In this document: in pieces, positions 20,568 through 33,300 of the stretch
Numbering within the stretch: position 1 is the stretch's first letter
Layout of the letters: each line of letters begins with the position of its first letter
Assembly: GCA_004802705.1 (NCBI GenBank)
Contig: SGPL01000343.1
Location: forward strand, 965-37,407
DNA from: Bondarzewia mesenterica
Taxonomy: Eukaryota > Basidiomycota > Agaricomycetes > Russulales > Bondarzewiaceae
Direction of reading: 5' to 3'
Length of the DNA: 36,443 bases
Notes under the pieces: model-generated
What the model was told of the DNA's origin: nothing
Database searches by the model: none
What the model saw: only the letters and a program-made list of their open reading frames with translations
Position numbers and translations under genes: made by a program

Positions 20568-23500
20568 TCACAAATCCCTCCCAACCGTCTCCCGCCCCCA
20601 TGGACGATGAAATGTTGGTTCCTGTCTTGAGCTGCCCGCATAGAGAGCATCCCCGTCTGGCGGCTCCAGATCGTAACTGACAGCTGCCCAGGAGGTCATG
20701 TCCGGCAACATGCCATTGAACGGTGATATAGCTCGGGGATGAATACCATGCGGGACTGATCCACTCCTGCCAGCAGAAGGGGATTCGGAAAGACGACCGG
20801 GAGCAGGCGGTGAAGCTGCTAGAGCCGGGGTTGGTGACCCTGAAAGGGCACCGGTCGCAGCGACACGGAAGTTGTTCACTTTCCTGCTGAAAGCTTGAAG
20901 CACCGTCTGGGTATCTTGGCCACGCCTGTGTCGCTCGACATCCTCCTCGTTAGCCGGACGTCCAATGTCATCTCCGTCATTCAAAAAGGTGGTGTGGATG
21001 GATGAATCGGATAGCCCCCTCCTTCGAAGCGTCCTCTCCAAGAGCGTAGGGTGGTGGCCGGGCCCATCTTCAGCGCCAGCGCTATTGTCAATGATTGCAT
21101 CGACACGACGTGATAATGTGCGGAAAGCATCCGCCTTGGAAGGAGTCACACGCGCAGCACGAGTGTTATTGGAACCGCCGAGTACAGCAGCAGACAACTT
21201 TGGCCGAAGTCTGCTGCCAGCTTTCGGCACGACCACCCAAGGATCAGCGGCTGCATCCGGACGAGGCGCACCGGCGAATATACCCATCACATTTTGCGAC
21301 ACATTGCCACTAGAAGACCGCGGAAGAGTGAGCGTGTTGGATGCGGACACGTCTTGCGCGAGACCTGGTGTAAAGGCGCCCATGCTTGTAATCGCCCTTC
21401 CAACACCACCTCCGGTAAACTCGACGTTGACAGTGGTCGTGGATGCGGAAGTCGCGGGCGCAATCTTCGGGACAAAACGCGTCGGCCTACTCGGCCTTCC
21501 CCTGCTCCCCGATCGTGCTAGAGGAGAAAAGACCCGCTTTTCTTTATCTGTGGCGACAGGAGCCCCAAAAAGCTTTGTCAGGGGAGCCATCCACCCAGCT
21601 GGCACGAAAGTGGTATCATCCTGCTCGCTCTGTGTGACTTCGGCCTTTGCTAGGTTCAACGTCATCTCCCGGACCTTGGGAGCCAGGGATGGATCGAGTA
21701 CAATATCATTCAGAGTGACACGCATCGTACCCAACTCTTGAAATACGTCGCGGAACAGCTTGAATAGGGCACGAAGATCTTTCCGTGTACAGGTTGAGAC
21801 GACCTTATCATCGTCTAAGAACGACCGATATTGAACACGAAGATTCGTAACGTCGGAGAGAATAGCCTCCACTGTCGACCGGGAAAGATGGCTCACATCA
21901 GCACCCAACAGACGCTGACGTTTTAGCCTATTCGTAAGGGTAAAAGCATCTGCCTGAGCGATTCGGTTGAATAGCTGCACGATGCGATCAATCAGAATGC
22001 TGAAGGTAGATGGCTTATCGTTCAAGGATGACGAGTCGGAGTGACCATCACGGGGAGAAGTAGAAAAGGAAGGATGATCACCAAAATCCGAAGGGAGAGG
22101 TGACAAGATTCCATTCCACGGAACTGTTTGGACACCTCGCGAACGTGTGAGCAGTAGGAGCGGTTTCTGCACCCTAGGTCTGTCAGGAGAGACATGTTCA
22201 TCATGGTCGTGAATATCGGTGTCAATTCCAAACTTTGTACTGAAGGAAGGAAGGGAGTCGGCAGGCGATGAGGATTCGTGGTATGTATTAGGTGCAAGGG
22301 ATTCCTAAACAGTCATTAAGGTCGCGATGCCTTTTCAAATACACAATGATGTTCATACTCACGAGACCGAGACGAAGGCGTGGTTCGGCGCTGGCAGGCC
22401 GTCTCACAGGATTCTTTCTGTGCATAGAGTAATTGGACAGAGTGGGAGATGCAGTACCAGGTTTGGTAACATATGACATATTCGGAGATGGTGGTTGGAG
22501 TTGATCGCGACTACTAAGGAACGATGAATTGCTATGCGTATGCCCGTGCCTCATCAGTGGTGTCTCCGCTTGATAATTTTGAGTGCGAGCAGAAACAATG
22601 CGAATAAAGTAAAGTCACCTCTGATTGTAGACGGCTTCAACAGCGCCCGTTGCTCCTCGGCCTCCTCCTGCAAAGTGTGAATACTTTCTCTCGAATCGGC
22701 CAATAATTTCTGGAGCTCCGTGTTACTCTTTTGCAGAGCCTCGTTGTCAGCAACCAACGACTCCAGAACTTTGGTGATTTCGCTATCTTTCTGGAGGAAT
22801 AGCCGGCCAGAATTCTAATGCATTTGATCAGCCATAAATTCATATGTCAAAAGAAAAGAATCATACGGCATGCTGAATTTGTTCTAACCTCTCACGCGCA
22901 TCCTGCAAGATTTCCTCTGAAAGCTCCGAGCGTTGAACGTGGCGCTGTTCAAGGTCTTCTTGAAGGCGGTGAACTTGCGCTCGTAGTTTAGCTTTGATGA
23001 CCTCTGAATGAGCTTGTTGCCGAGACAGATAGAGAAGTGTGCGTACAGCATTTCTCGTTCATACCTACGAGGCGGGCTTCGGATATCCTAGCTCTGGTGG
23101 ATTCGTTATCCCTTTCTTGTTGTAAATCATCTTTTTCTTGTGCGAGGTTGAGAAGACGAGTATCCCAACCAATGGAACGTGCATGTTCTGTAGAAAGCCG
23201 ACCAACGATCGTTCGTGCTTCTTCCAACTCCTGGGAGATAGCCTTGTTGGATGACTCGGCCATCTCGTTGTTCACCAATGCTTGATGGAAACGCTGGAAC
23301 GCAATCGACGATGTTGTCAACAACAGCCCATATTGATGGATACTGAAACCGACCTTCTCAAGAAGCGCATTCTCTCTGACAAGCTCTGCAATTCTGCTCT
23401 CTAGCTCCTCGTGAGATCTTGCATCACTCTCCAAAGTTCCTGATCCCGTGTCGGGGTCGGAAACCTTGCCCTCACGATCCGATGACTTGTGTATGTTCAT

Positions 23501-23911
23501 TTCAACACATCTGCAACTTGAGATGTGCAGACGCAAAATCGCACCTGGATTCTCCGGACATATGCTTCGTGTCGCTCAAGTAATGCTTGTCCGACTTCTG
23601 CGGCGCGGGCGTCGCCTCATTGCGCGATACCAGGAGGAGTAAACGAACTCACCGGCAGCAAGAATCAAACGACTCTCCAACTTCAACTTAACAGCCAGCC
23701 ATGCCTTGGTATATTCACAATCCTCCCGTGCGCAACAACAGCTAAGAGATGTGGAGGGTTCCGGAGTAGAGACTCGCGAGAAGTTGGCCAAGGAGCGAGT
23801 CAGATCGTCAATGGCACTGGTAGCAGCAAATAGACTACTCGTTAACGGAGATTCAGGACTAGATGAACGCGAAGCGGAATTCGTTGTTTTCTGTTGCCCA
23901 TTCTGCTGCAT
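20568..23911 (-). CDS. Large coiled-coil protein of unknown function
   Basis: I do not recognise a named family. Eight exons (23911-23653, 23594-23545, 23485-23354, 23293-23065, 23012-22867, 22814-22619, 22568-22363, 22304-20568), all with GT-AG introns, give 984 residues. An opening Ser/Thr-rich part is followed by a compact Cys cluster (SLSCCCAREDC, Cys58-60 and 65). The stretch from about 105 to 330 is strongly helical, charged and coiled-coil-like (EELESRIAELVRENALLEK, LQKSNTELQKLLADSRESIH). A Ser/Pro-rich linker leads to a globular-looking block at about 505-615 (IDRIVQLFNRIAQADAFTLT, LKRQRLLGADVSHLS, CTRKDLRALFKLFRD). The C-terminal third is low-complexity and rich in Ala, Ser, Pro and Arg. 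There is no membrane segment. The architecture suggests a cytoskeletal, Golgi or spindle-pole scaffold or tether, but that is a guess from shape only. It lies 398 bp downstream of the IRA stop on the same strand. Confidence 0.85.
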
Positions 23912-24309
23912 GAGTAGTCAAGTTCAAGAATGAAGAAAAGTTGGTTATAGAGGTTGCTTGAGAAGTTCGGAGGTATGTAAATAGAGGCGGTCAAGCTATC
24001 GTAGCATTACCGGCCTTCCTATTTCTCGGACGACGGGACGGACAGTCACGTGCGCCCAACAACGTCGAAAGGATTCTGAAGGAACGGTGGTGTCCGAGCC
24101 CGTCTTGATAAAGGCCCGGTTGATGACTGCAGATGTATGCGACGCGGTACATCGTAACTTAGCTAGTGGAAGATTAGATAGCAGTAAGGATATCATAAAT
24201 ATTACAGAAAAGAACAGTGCGATAAACAGACAGCAACGATGAAAAGAAGCCCATCCACAATATGTACAATCCTGATAGAAAAATGCCGATAGAATCACGC
24301 TACCATGAA
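23912..24309. other. Intergenic: coiled-coil gene upstream region and IRA 3' region
   Basis: A 398-bp gap between two minus-strand genes. It holds the end of the IRA transcript and the promoter of the coiled-coil gene. A CACGTG at 24047-24052 lies about 136 bp upstream of the start codon and shares the longer word cacgtgcgc with the site upstream of the YCII gene. Whether it is functional is not known. Confidence 0.35.
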
Positions 24310-27300
24310 TCATTCTATGATACGCACGATCAGCTCTGAGATCCATTGATTGATGGTAGCAACCTCCTGCACTTTGTTCGCTGGTAAGAAAGCGAACGTG
24401 TTTGACAATCCACTCATGCCTATTTCCTCCAACGCATTCTGGTGACTCTTGTTGGTTCCCTGAGTGGCACCTTCTTCAACGGTGCTGAGGGTAGACGCTG
24501 AACTTTGAAGGACATTGCGACTGGGTTCTTGCATGACTACGTGGAAAATGCTGGCTGCAGCCTTCAGTATAGCTGGATTTGTTGAGTTCGCCAAGATGTC
24601 TTGGATTTTGGTTTCTAATCCGTTATAGCTATGGAGGAGAGGTTGGATAAATGTTTTCAGATCCAAAGAAAGAAAAGCAAGACTCACACTAGAGCAGCCA
24701 TCTCTGGGTAGGAAAGCGCAAGGTCAGATAGCAAGCAGAAGAGCATTTCCATCTCTGCCTCATCCCCTCTCGCATCCACGAGCATGTTTGAAATGGAAGA
24801 CACAATAAGCAGAGCCGTGCTGTTATCCATTACGCCCAGGAGATTCAATGGAATACGAGGCACTCGTTGATCTTCTGGTTGCTCGACGCCATCCTCGACG
24901 AGCCAATACGCATCGGCATTGCTGTCGAGGAGAAGTTGCCGATATGCTCTTGGACTCGTCGACACAGGAATGAGAGCCATGAAATATCCCAACGCTTCTG
25001 AAGCAATAGCGGCACCAGGCCCCTCGTTCGGAACTTCCGACTCCTGTGTAGCCCTGGTGCTGATGCGCAGCATGGTTCGTAGGGCATCGGTAGCAGCTGC
25101 TCGCAGATGAGGAATTCGAATGCCCTTGAACATGATCGCAGCGAGTGAAAATGAGAAGTTGCTGTCAAAAGACAACGAGAGAAGTTGGTCCAATTGAGTA
25201 GCTATCTCTTCCAACGGCAAACGGTAGTCGAGGAGGGAGGATGAAACGCCACGATCCCGGAGTAGTCCTTGGGCGGACAATGCCTCTATCGTGAAGCGGA
25301 GTAGACGGCATGCCTCCTCGAAGAATGCGTAATGACTTGATTGGAGGAGAGCAACGGCCAACCAAAAGATCTGAGGCAGGTATCGCGAATTCTCCACCAA
25401 ACCTGGCACGACATTGCTGATGCACCGAAGCATGCTGACCAAAGAGGCAGTCTCCCCTTCAGCGGCCTGAGCGAGCCCGGCTTTGAACGCTACTAGCATT
25501 TGATAGAAGAAGTCATCATCGACTTCCGCTGTTGCCAGAGCCCCCAAAACGATGAACGCGCGCGTCTGAATGGCCGGCGACACTTGGAAAGCAGTTGACG
25601 TCACTAGGCTCATCCAACGCGCACGCCAAACGTTTAGCAAACCTGAATCATAGTAAGAACACTGATAGATCCCATACGAGGCAATATATCTCACCCTTGG
25701 ATCCCGAAGTAGCTTCCATGACGCGTATGAGAAAGCGTGTAAGGCCTTCATGATTGTCCAAGATGGCCTTCTCATCTTTGGGATTCCAAACGGTCAATTC
25801 GCTTGTACGAGACACGCGTTGAAGTCCGAAATATCGTAAGGTTTCGGGCGCACTTGCTTCATCGACGAGTTGGCGGATCTCGGGACCAGCGTTGACGTCC
25901 GTTGAACGTGCAATCCATTGGCTCTGCAATAGGTCGATGATGATGCCCCAGAGGGTAGAGCGAACCATGGGCTCGCCGGTCGCAGCAATAAGGGTGATCA
26001 TATGGATGGTTTCTGGGACATAGAATTGAGTGAGAGCTTGCTGTTTGCATTGTTGGGTTGCGACCACAAGCAACCGAGTCAAAGCAGCAATCTCGCCCCA
26101 ATATGAGTTCTCTGCAAGTGTTCTTGTGGGCTTCGCGGAAGTTTTGGCCAGAGCCTGTCCATGCCGGCAAGTGAGATTAATGACATTATGGGCCGGCAGA
26201 GCTTACCTTGCGCATTTTGGACAATATCTGGCCTCGCACATTGATTGAAGAAAGCGGCATCATGATCAAAGCCACAGTCTCACAGCGTTGAGAACCGAGG
26301 CCACCGTCAACGGCAGCACGCATCAGCTCCTCCACCACTGTGCTAACAAGAGTTGGATCAAGCTTCCCAATTTCGGCCCAAATTGATTTCTGTGCAATGG
26401 GCAAAGTCTGTTATCTGGTGGTCAGCTTTGAGCAATGCAATTGACGTGCGCCTCACCTGGGGGTCTGCAATGGTCAAGTCGATTAACAGGCGGATGCAGT
26501 CCCGTAACTTGGCACCAGAATGATCGTAGCTCTGGCTAGTGGGGTCGACAAACTGGGCCAGGTTTCTCAACCATGGTCCCATGTAACTCAAACAATGCAA
26601 TCGTTGAGATTGATCGGCTTTATCCAGGGTCGTGGAGACTTCCGATATGAAATCCAATGTGAGTTGGGGAACCAAAGACGCGATCCGCTCGCTCAGTATC
26701 ATGAGGAAAGGCAGGACAGGGCCAGCAATCCATAGACCTATGAATGGAAATACTTAAGGCAACAGAACACATTTTCACGGGTAGAGAAATGACAAACCTC
26801 TGCAACTGACAAGTGGCACACTACTGAGATCGAAGGACGTCATAACAGATGCGAGAAGTTCATAGGAGGCACCGCGCAGCTCGTCGTCCTCCACACCCAT
26901 ATTCATCATTCCGATGTGCAGTAATGCAGCACTGACGTTGGATAAACGGGAAAATCGTTCTGTACCAGGATAGTTACTGATCCTGATGCGGCCTTTAGCA
27001 GCTCGAATGCACTAAATAATAAAAGCGATCAAGAAACAGAAGGAGTGAATCGTTGATATGACTGACCCTCACGATATATTCCCTCTTGGGAGACGAAAAA
27101 TACAGAGTTGCAGACTGTCGTGTCTTCCGGATGATGAATTCGGAGGGGTCGTGGCCCGTCGCCACACTGTAGACATCACTGATGTCCGCAAGTGGAACGA
27201 TCTCGGTAACCTTGCAAGACAATGATTGAGAGATTGCTTGTGTCTTGTCCTATCGGTATATCATGAGTATGGCCTCTGTGTTTTACCAGACTAATACTTG

Positions 27301-30300
27301 CCGAAGTGATTCGCAAATGGCTCAGCCCGACTTCCAATGTTACTGCCATACGTACGTGACCATGCCTCAGAGTAACATGCCGGAATTCTTCGCACTCTTC
27401 TTGTTCCAAGCTCGCTAATCAAGGATCTAGGTGAGTGAGTGTTTTTTCACATGCTGAAAAAAGTGCGCTGACTGGCATATACGAGTGGGGCGACGCATGT
27501 CGTAGGAACGAATTGCAGCAACTCCTCAATTGCAGAACACGCTTTGACTTCGCTCGATAGGTGCATTCCTGCCAACAGCACGTCATGAGAGACGGTGAGG
27601 ATGGTGAAGATTGACTGCATACCAGCTGTAATGTTATACAACCGCCGGAGATACTTATGAGCAGCATCGTTGGGATTCAAGATATAGGCGGTCATGAATC
27701 GGTGACGTATATCCGATGGGATCATGTCAATGCAGTGCTTCAGCCATTGGATAGGAACTTGAGACGACGGAGAGAAAGATGTCCAATCGTAGATGACGTC
27801 GAACGTGCGACCCTCGTAAGCAGGCAGGGTTAAAGTCTAATTGAATGATCAGTGACAATAGGATACAACATAATTTGCCCGACCTTAAACATATGGTAGA
27901 GAAGCAACTCAATATCCAGGGTCTCTACGTCTATCTTGGGTATGAAGAAGACAAAAACGGCTGATTCTTCCTATGACCGCATGACTACTGTAAGCGCAAT
28001 TAGTGCAGACATACAAAACAACTTCACCTTCTCGGTGAAAGTTTCCACGAAAATATCTCGGACTGTAGAAGTGTCACGATTGTTGTTCCGCGACATGAGA
28101 TCAATGAATTCTCGATGCTCAGAGCTTGGCATTGATGAAAGACGAGGGATTTCAATGGCTTGTCCTAGATCAACCAGAATTGCGCAAAGAGCATCCCAAG
28201 CACGTTTGCCGTTAATGACGGAAGCGTCGCCGTCGCCTGACAGCTTCGAAGTGGTAAGCAGCTCCCTTCCAACAACATCTGCATGTGTTTGGAAAAACCG
28301 ATGTAGAACGATGCCGTCAGTGTCGTCGGTAGTCATGCCTGTCCATTCGTCCCGTTCTTCCTCGGCAGAACTGGGGGTATATTTCTATGGCAGGATATAA
28401 AAATCGGCTGCAGACACTACGGAAGGCACTCACATTGAGCTCGCTGAGAAACCTGGTAATGTTGACGATGTTCCTCTGCAGGAAGGGATTTAGACCAGAC
28501 ATAAAAGGTTCTTTCCCGAAAAAAATGTTGTTGGCAAGGTTCTGAATGATTTTTGCGATGATCATGAGCCCACGACGAATGACGCCACCATCATCTTTGG
28601 GGATTTCGACGTCGACAATCTCAGGCGCCACAACCGCAGGCGATATGAAGCTACAGGAAACGTAAGAGGCGGGTTGATATAAGAAAGACTTGAACGAACC
28701 GTAAAAATATGAATGCTCCTAGAGCAGCAAATTTCGCTTCGGGCCAAACCTTGTTACTGACAGGCTGTCAATGCACTTCCAGACAGAGAAACAAAAATGT
28801 GCAAGCTTACACTGACTTCCCGATGTGAGCACAGAGCTCCCGAAACATCCTGAAAACTTGCTTCAATCTCTCTATGAAGGAGCCAACGCATGGATATGCA
28901 CTTACGAAGGAAGGGCTGGTACAGACAACGTGATGATATTCAAGAAGGATGATGCGACAACCTCCACATTCTGTCTGTTTCGTTCAGCCTGTTCCTTGCC
29001 GACTCTATCAGGGTCAAGTTCATAGCTATGACCAGGCGGAACAGACGCCATCGTCTTGATGAGTGGAATGATAAGGCTGCGCAAATAAGAGTATCCGTGG
29101 ATTTTTGCGAATGCAGACAGAAGACGCGTGCAGGAAGAATTACCGCGGAAGAGAGACGCCTCATCCTCTATTCAGAACTCTAAATCAACATAGCACGATG
29201 CGAGCCAGAATTGAGACAAACCTGTGCGATCAATTTCGCGATCCAGCAAAGTCTTCATGAGGCTCATGAGCGAAGCCCGAGTATCGAAGACATTCAACAA
29301 CACAGGAATGAGGATGTCGATCTCCGCCGGCGGGCAAGTTTCGCACATGGCCACAACGAGACCGATCTAAACGTGCTATTCAGCATTTTTCATTGCATGC
29401 TAAGAGCACTGAACTTACATCTGATTCTTTCACCAACTACGGTGCGCTCCATTAGCAAAACAAGGAAGAGCGACTATATGATACCGTCATGCGTACCTCG
29501 CACAGACGTTTTCTGCCTCCTAACGCTCCGGCAGTGCCCTGCGTACCGAACTTTCCATCTTCTCCCATCACCCTAGCGAAAACGTGCGTGAATATGGTCC
29601 TCTTCCCGATATCGGCATCATACGCCAAAGCCAAGCTATGCTTGATGCCGCACTCTGCGTTGGCACTGATCAGTTGAGAGAGGCCCTTGATGACCAGCTC
29701 ACGAAGCTCAGCATCCCGCTGGGAGGCGCGGGCTCGCTGATCAAGTGGTTTGTTTAAACCGACACGGTACGGTGAAACAGAATGAAACTTACTTGCGAGA
29801 ATGAAGATACTTCCGATAATCCGTCGTCAGGCAGCTGAGACGACATGAGCATCAGTAAGTCCAGTGGAAGCAAGATCACGCACCGGCTCCGTGCGACCAA
29901 ACTCAAGCATACGCATGATGAGATTTGAGTAGCGGATGAAGAGACGGGACACAACATGAGCTTGATCATCGCTTCCAGAACCCTCTGGCGCAGTTAGTTG
30001 CAACCGATCCAAGAAGTGAACAGCTGCCCGAAGGCTGGCGATATTCAACTCTTGTTGAAACCGCGCAACATCCCCCTCGCCCATCTACACGCCAAGGTAG
30101 GTCAGAGAATACACGAAACACACGAACAGATTGAAGCAAAACGCACGTGGGTTGGATCTTTTATCCACTCAACCACCATCGCTAGCATCTGCTGTCGTGC
30201 ATTGGTGTCCTTTCGCAAAGACATCATGTCGGTGCGCGAGAAAACGCTATCGCAGAGCGCGCAAAACTTGACTCTAATCCTGTAAGATGCGGGATCTTGG

Positions 30301-33300
30301 AATCGGGCGATGAATCTAGCGAGGGCGTGGAGGGTCGAGGTCATGTCGACTGCGAGAACATCATCATTGGCCTGGGCATTTTCAACCAGCAGCTTGAGGA
30401 CCGCGATAAACTACCAGAAAAAGTCTCAGATAAACATGAGGGTTGGTATGGGTCAAATTGCAACTAACTTGGTCTAGGAAGATATGAAAATGCTCCGACC
30501 ATTCCAGGTTGATGCCTTGGGTAATTTCCTTGATTACTCTGCAGTGATCGCTGAATAAGTCAGAATCATAGAAATAATATAAGCGAACTTACTCGTCGAG
30601 ATGCTTGAACAGCTTGGTGTAAAGTCGAGGGCTCAACTCAGACCCAAGAGCTTCCTTGGAGATTTCTCGTGCCATGACCGAATCCGAGACCAAAAGGTCA
30701 ATGAGATACGTTACGAATGTGCCAACTAGATCCCGAGGATCTTTCAGCACGCGCATGGAATCTGGCAGGAGATGGGCGGGGATGAGAGCCTGAAGGGCAT
30801 CAGGCTCGTGCTGCTCGACCAGGCAAGCGGAGCCGCAGGCCGCCAAAAACAAGGTAAGATTCTGCCATTGATGCTGTTGCTCCTGCGAATCGGTTAGCCT
30901 TTCCCAATCCAAAACTCAAGGTAAAAGGTAAATCGTACTTCAAGAGTCGGGGACTTGTCGCCGACAGGGACATATCCATCTTGGAATCCTTCGGCAGTAA
31001 CAGGATCCAGAGGAGCTCGGATTACCAACTCCGTCAAAGCGCACCACCTGTAATAGCACTCCTCCCAAACAGCGACATAAGATGGTTGAGGTACAGCCAG
31101 CGTGCGGAACAACCGTCGAATCCGTTTCTGCCATGCAACACGCCCTGCCACAGAGATGAGAGACTTGACCAAGCCGTATAAGTTGAGAAATACCTATGAC
31201 GACAGTCTTGGGATCCCCAATCTGATCATAGATCGTGAAGCGCTTTGCTCTCTCTTCGTCGCTCGACCCGCTATTCGGTGCCTCTGGCCGTCGCTCCGCA
31301 ATAGCGACAACCCTGAGATTGTGGGCAGCAAGGCGAGATACACCAGGATCTGCGGACGTGAGTGACACAGCACTCGCCAGCTCCAACAACACAAGCGCTG
31401 GGAGTCGGTCTTCAGAAAGTTGCATAGCTCTTTGAATAGTGTTGTCCTTACGAAAGAATCAGCAAGAGCGGAGGTTTTGTGAAACTTTAAGGACTCACGG
31501 GCACATCCTGGATGTATTCTAACACAAATGCATGCGAGACTTCCGCCCACATCCTTTGTTTCTCCATGTCCATGCGGGAATTCATAAATGCGATGGAAAC
31601 TATGCGCAGCGCCTGGGGCCTAAAGCGACGTGAGCATATACAAGTGCTTAGAGAGAAGGCTAGACTAACGTCAGGACAAGTTTCCACGCCCGAGCAATCT
31701 CGTAGAGCTTGTCTGTAGGTTTCAATAAGCCGACCTGTTTGGACACCTGAAGCAAAGCTAGTGCGATGGAATATTGAACGCTCGGATCTGTCTGTTCTTC
31801 CCACGTTTTCAGTGCCGCAGGAACCCAGGTAGTGAGCTCTTCACAGGGCATGTCCGTGAAACTCCACCCAATGTTGCACTTCCACAGATGAAGGATACCA
31901 ATGAGCAGCAACTCTCGGTCGGACACCGTCTCCGCTGTGAAACGCTTCGCCTTGGGCCTGAACGACGTCCGCTTGAGGTTGCCCGCCTCGTCGACCTCGT
32001 TACGACGCACGCCACCATACTGCAGACGCGTGTTCCGATGAGAATTGCCGAACAAAATAGAAGACTGCATTAAACTGACCTTGAAGATATTCCTGAAGCG
32101 CTTCGCTATCTGGAAAATAGGATCTATTTGCACTTGCCAGGGGAGTTGACGGGACTACAAAGTTGCATATATTCAGAACTGCAGCATGAAACGCAATGGC
32201 TAAATCGTACCTCTACGCTCAACGTGACGCAGGCCTTGACGACGCAGAGCTTGACGGCATCTGAACGCTCAGGTTCCACACATGTCTTGAAGAGTTCAAG
32301 AACGTCCTCCAGAGGCGAGAACCGATACAAGAGAACGAGCGCATCAGCAAACATACTCACATCAATCTCCTCGGGAGCTTCCCAGAATGGTTTATGGTCT
32401 TGGTACTTGAGAAGGGCAGTCTACGAAGAGATGTTAACTTTGAAGCAAAGAAAAAAATCAAGAAGACAGGGAGCTACCTGAATATCGTGAGCAAGGTCAG
32501 ACGCAATCGAACGTATGGGGAGGTCGCCTTCTGGTTTAGCGCGTGCAGCTCCCCTGCAATAATCCAACGCACAAACAATAGCTACATCCCTCAGCTTGGA
32601 AGACGAATTCATGTTCTTCAATAGCATATCCACGAACTATACCAGTATCACCGTCAGCTACGAGACCCAATGAACTCAAAATCCATCGCACTTTCTGCAT
32701 GTTACTCTTGCTCGTTCCAGGAGCGCGGATGGAAAGCTCGTAATCGCTACGCGTCCGTTCCGTGGATATGCACCCCAGCACAGCCAGCGTCGGCCAAATT
32801 GCTCTGGCAGAGGCAGACTCGCTCGGATCCCAGAGAAGATCGAAAACGCGCTCGGGCGCACCCTCCATTCGTCGGTACGACCGAAGCGCCTCGTTATATT
32901 CCGCGGGAAAGAGGTCGATCCAATTCCATATCGCAGCTCGAAGTGGAATCGCCACTGCTGTTTTTGCTTCGCGCTTCATGTTGATGAGCAAAGACGACAG
33001 CTCTGCACCGCAGCGCATGAATTGATCGCCCATTCATATGGAATGGGGTTTTGGACGTACCTTGCAAAATCTGAACGAGACGCTGTCTGTCGAGAGCGCA
33101 ATGTTTCATCAGGTTGAGTTCAATCATGTCTCCGTTCTTGTCAGACCCTCCAGCGAGAGCCCGTATCTTTTCCCGTAGTCTAGTCAGGACCACCGACCAA
33201 TTCGACGCGGAAAGATGGTACAAAATTCGACCCGCGAACTTCAAAATCAGGGCATTCAGGGAGAAATGGGATTTCGCGAGCACTTTGTGTGTCTTCTCGA

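Noticed and set aside
20965..21741. 258-codon plus-strand open frame
   Set aside because: It lies wholly antisense to the last exon of the coiled-coil gene, has no family resemblance, and arises from the GC-rich third codon positions of the real frame.
579..24052. CACGTG sites upstream of MOB1, the YCII gene and the coiled-coil gene as a shared regulon
   Set aside because: About nine CACGTG words are expected by chance in a window of this size and others fall inside genes, so three promoter sites are not informative.
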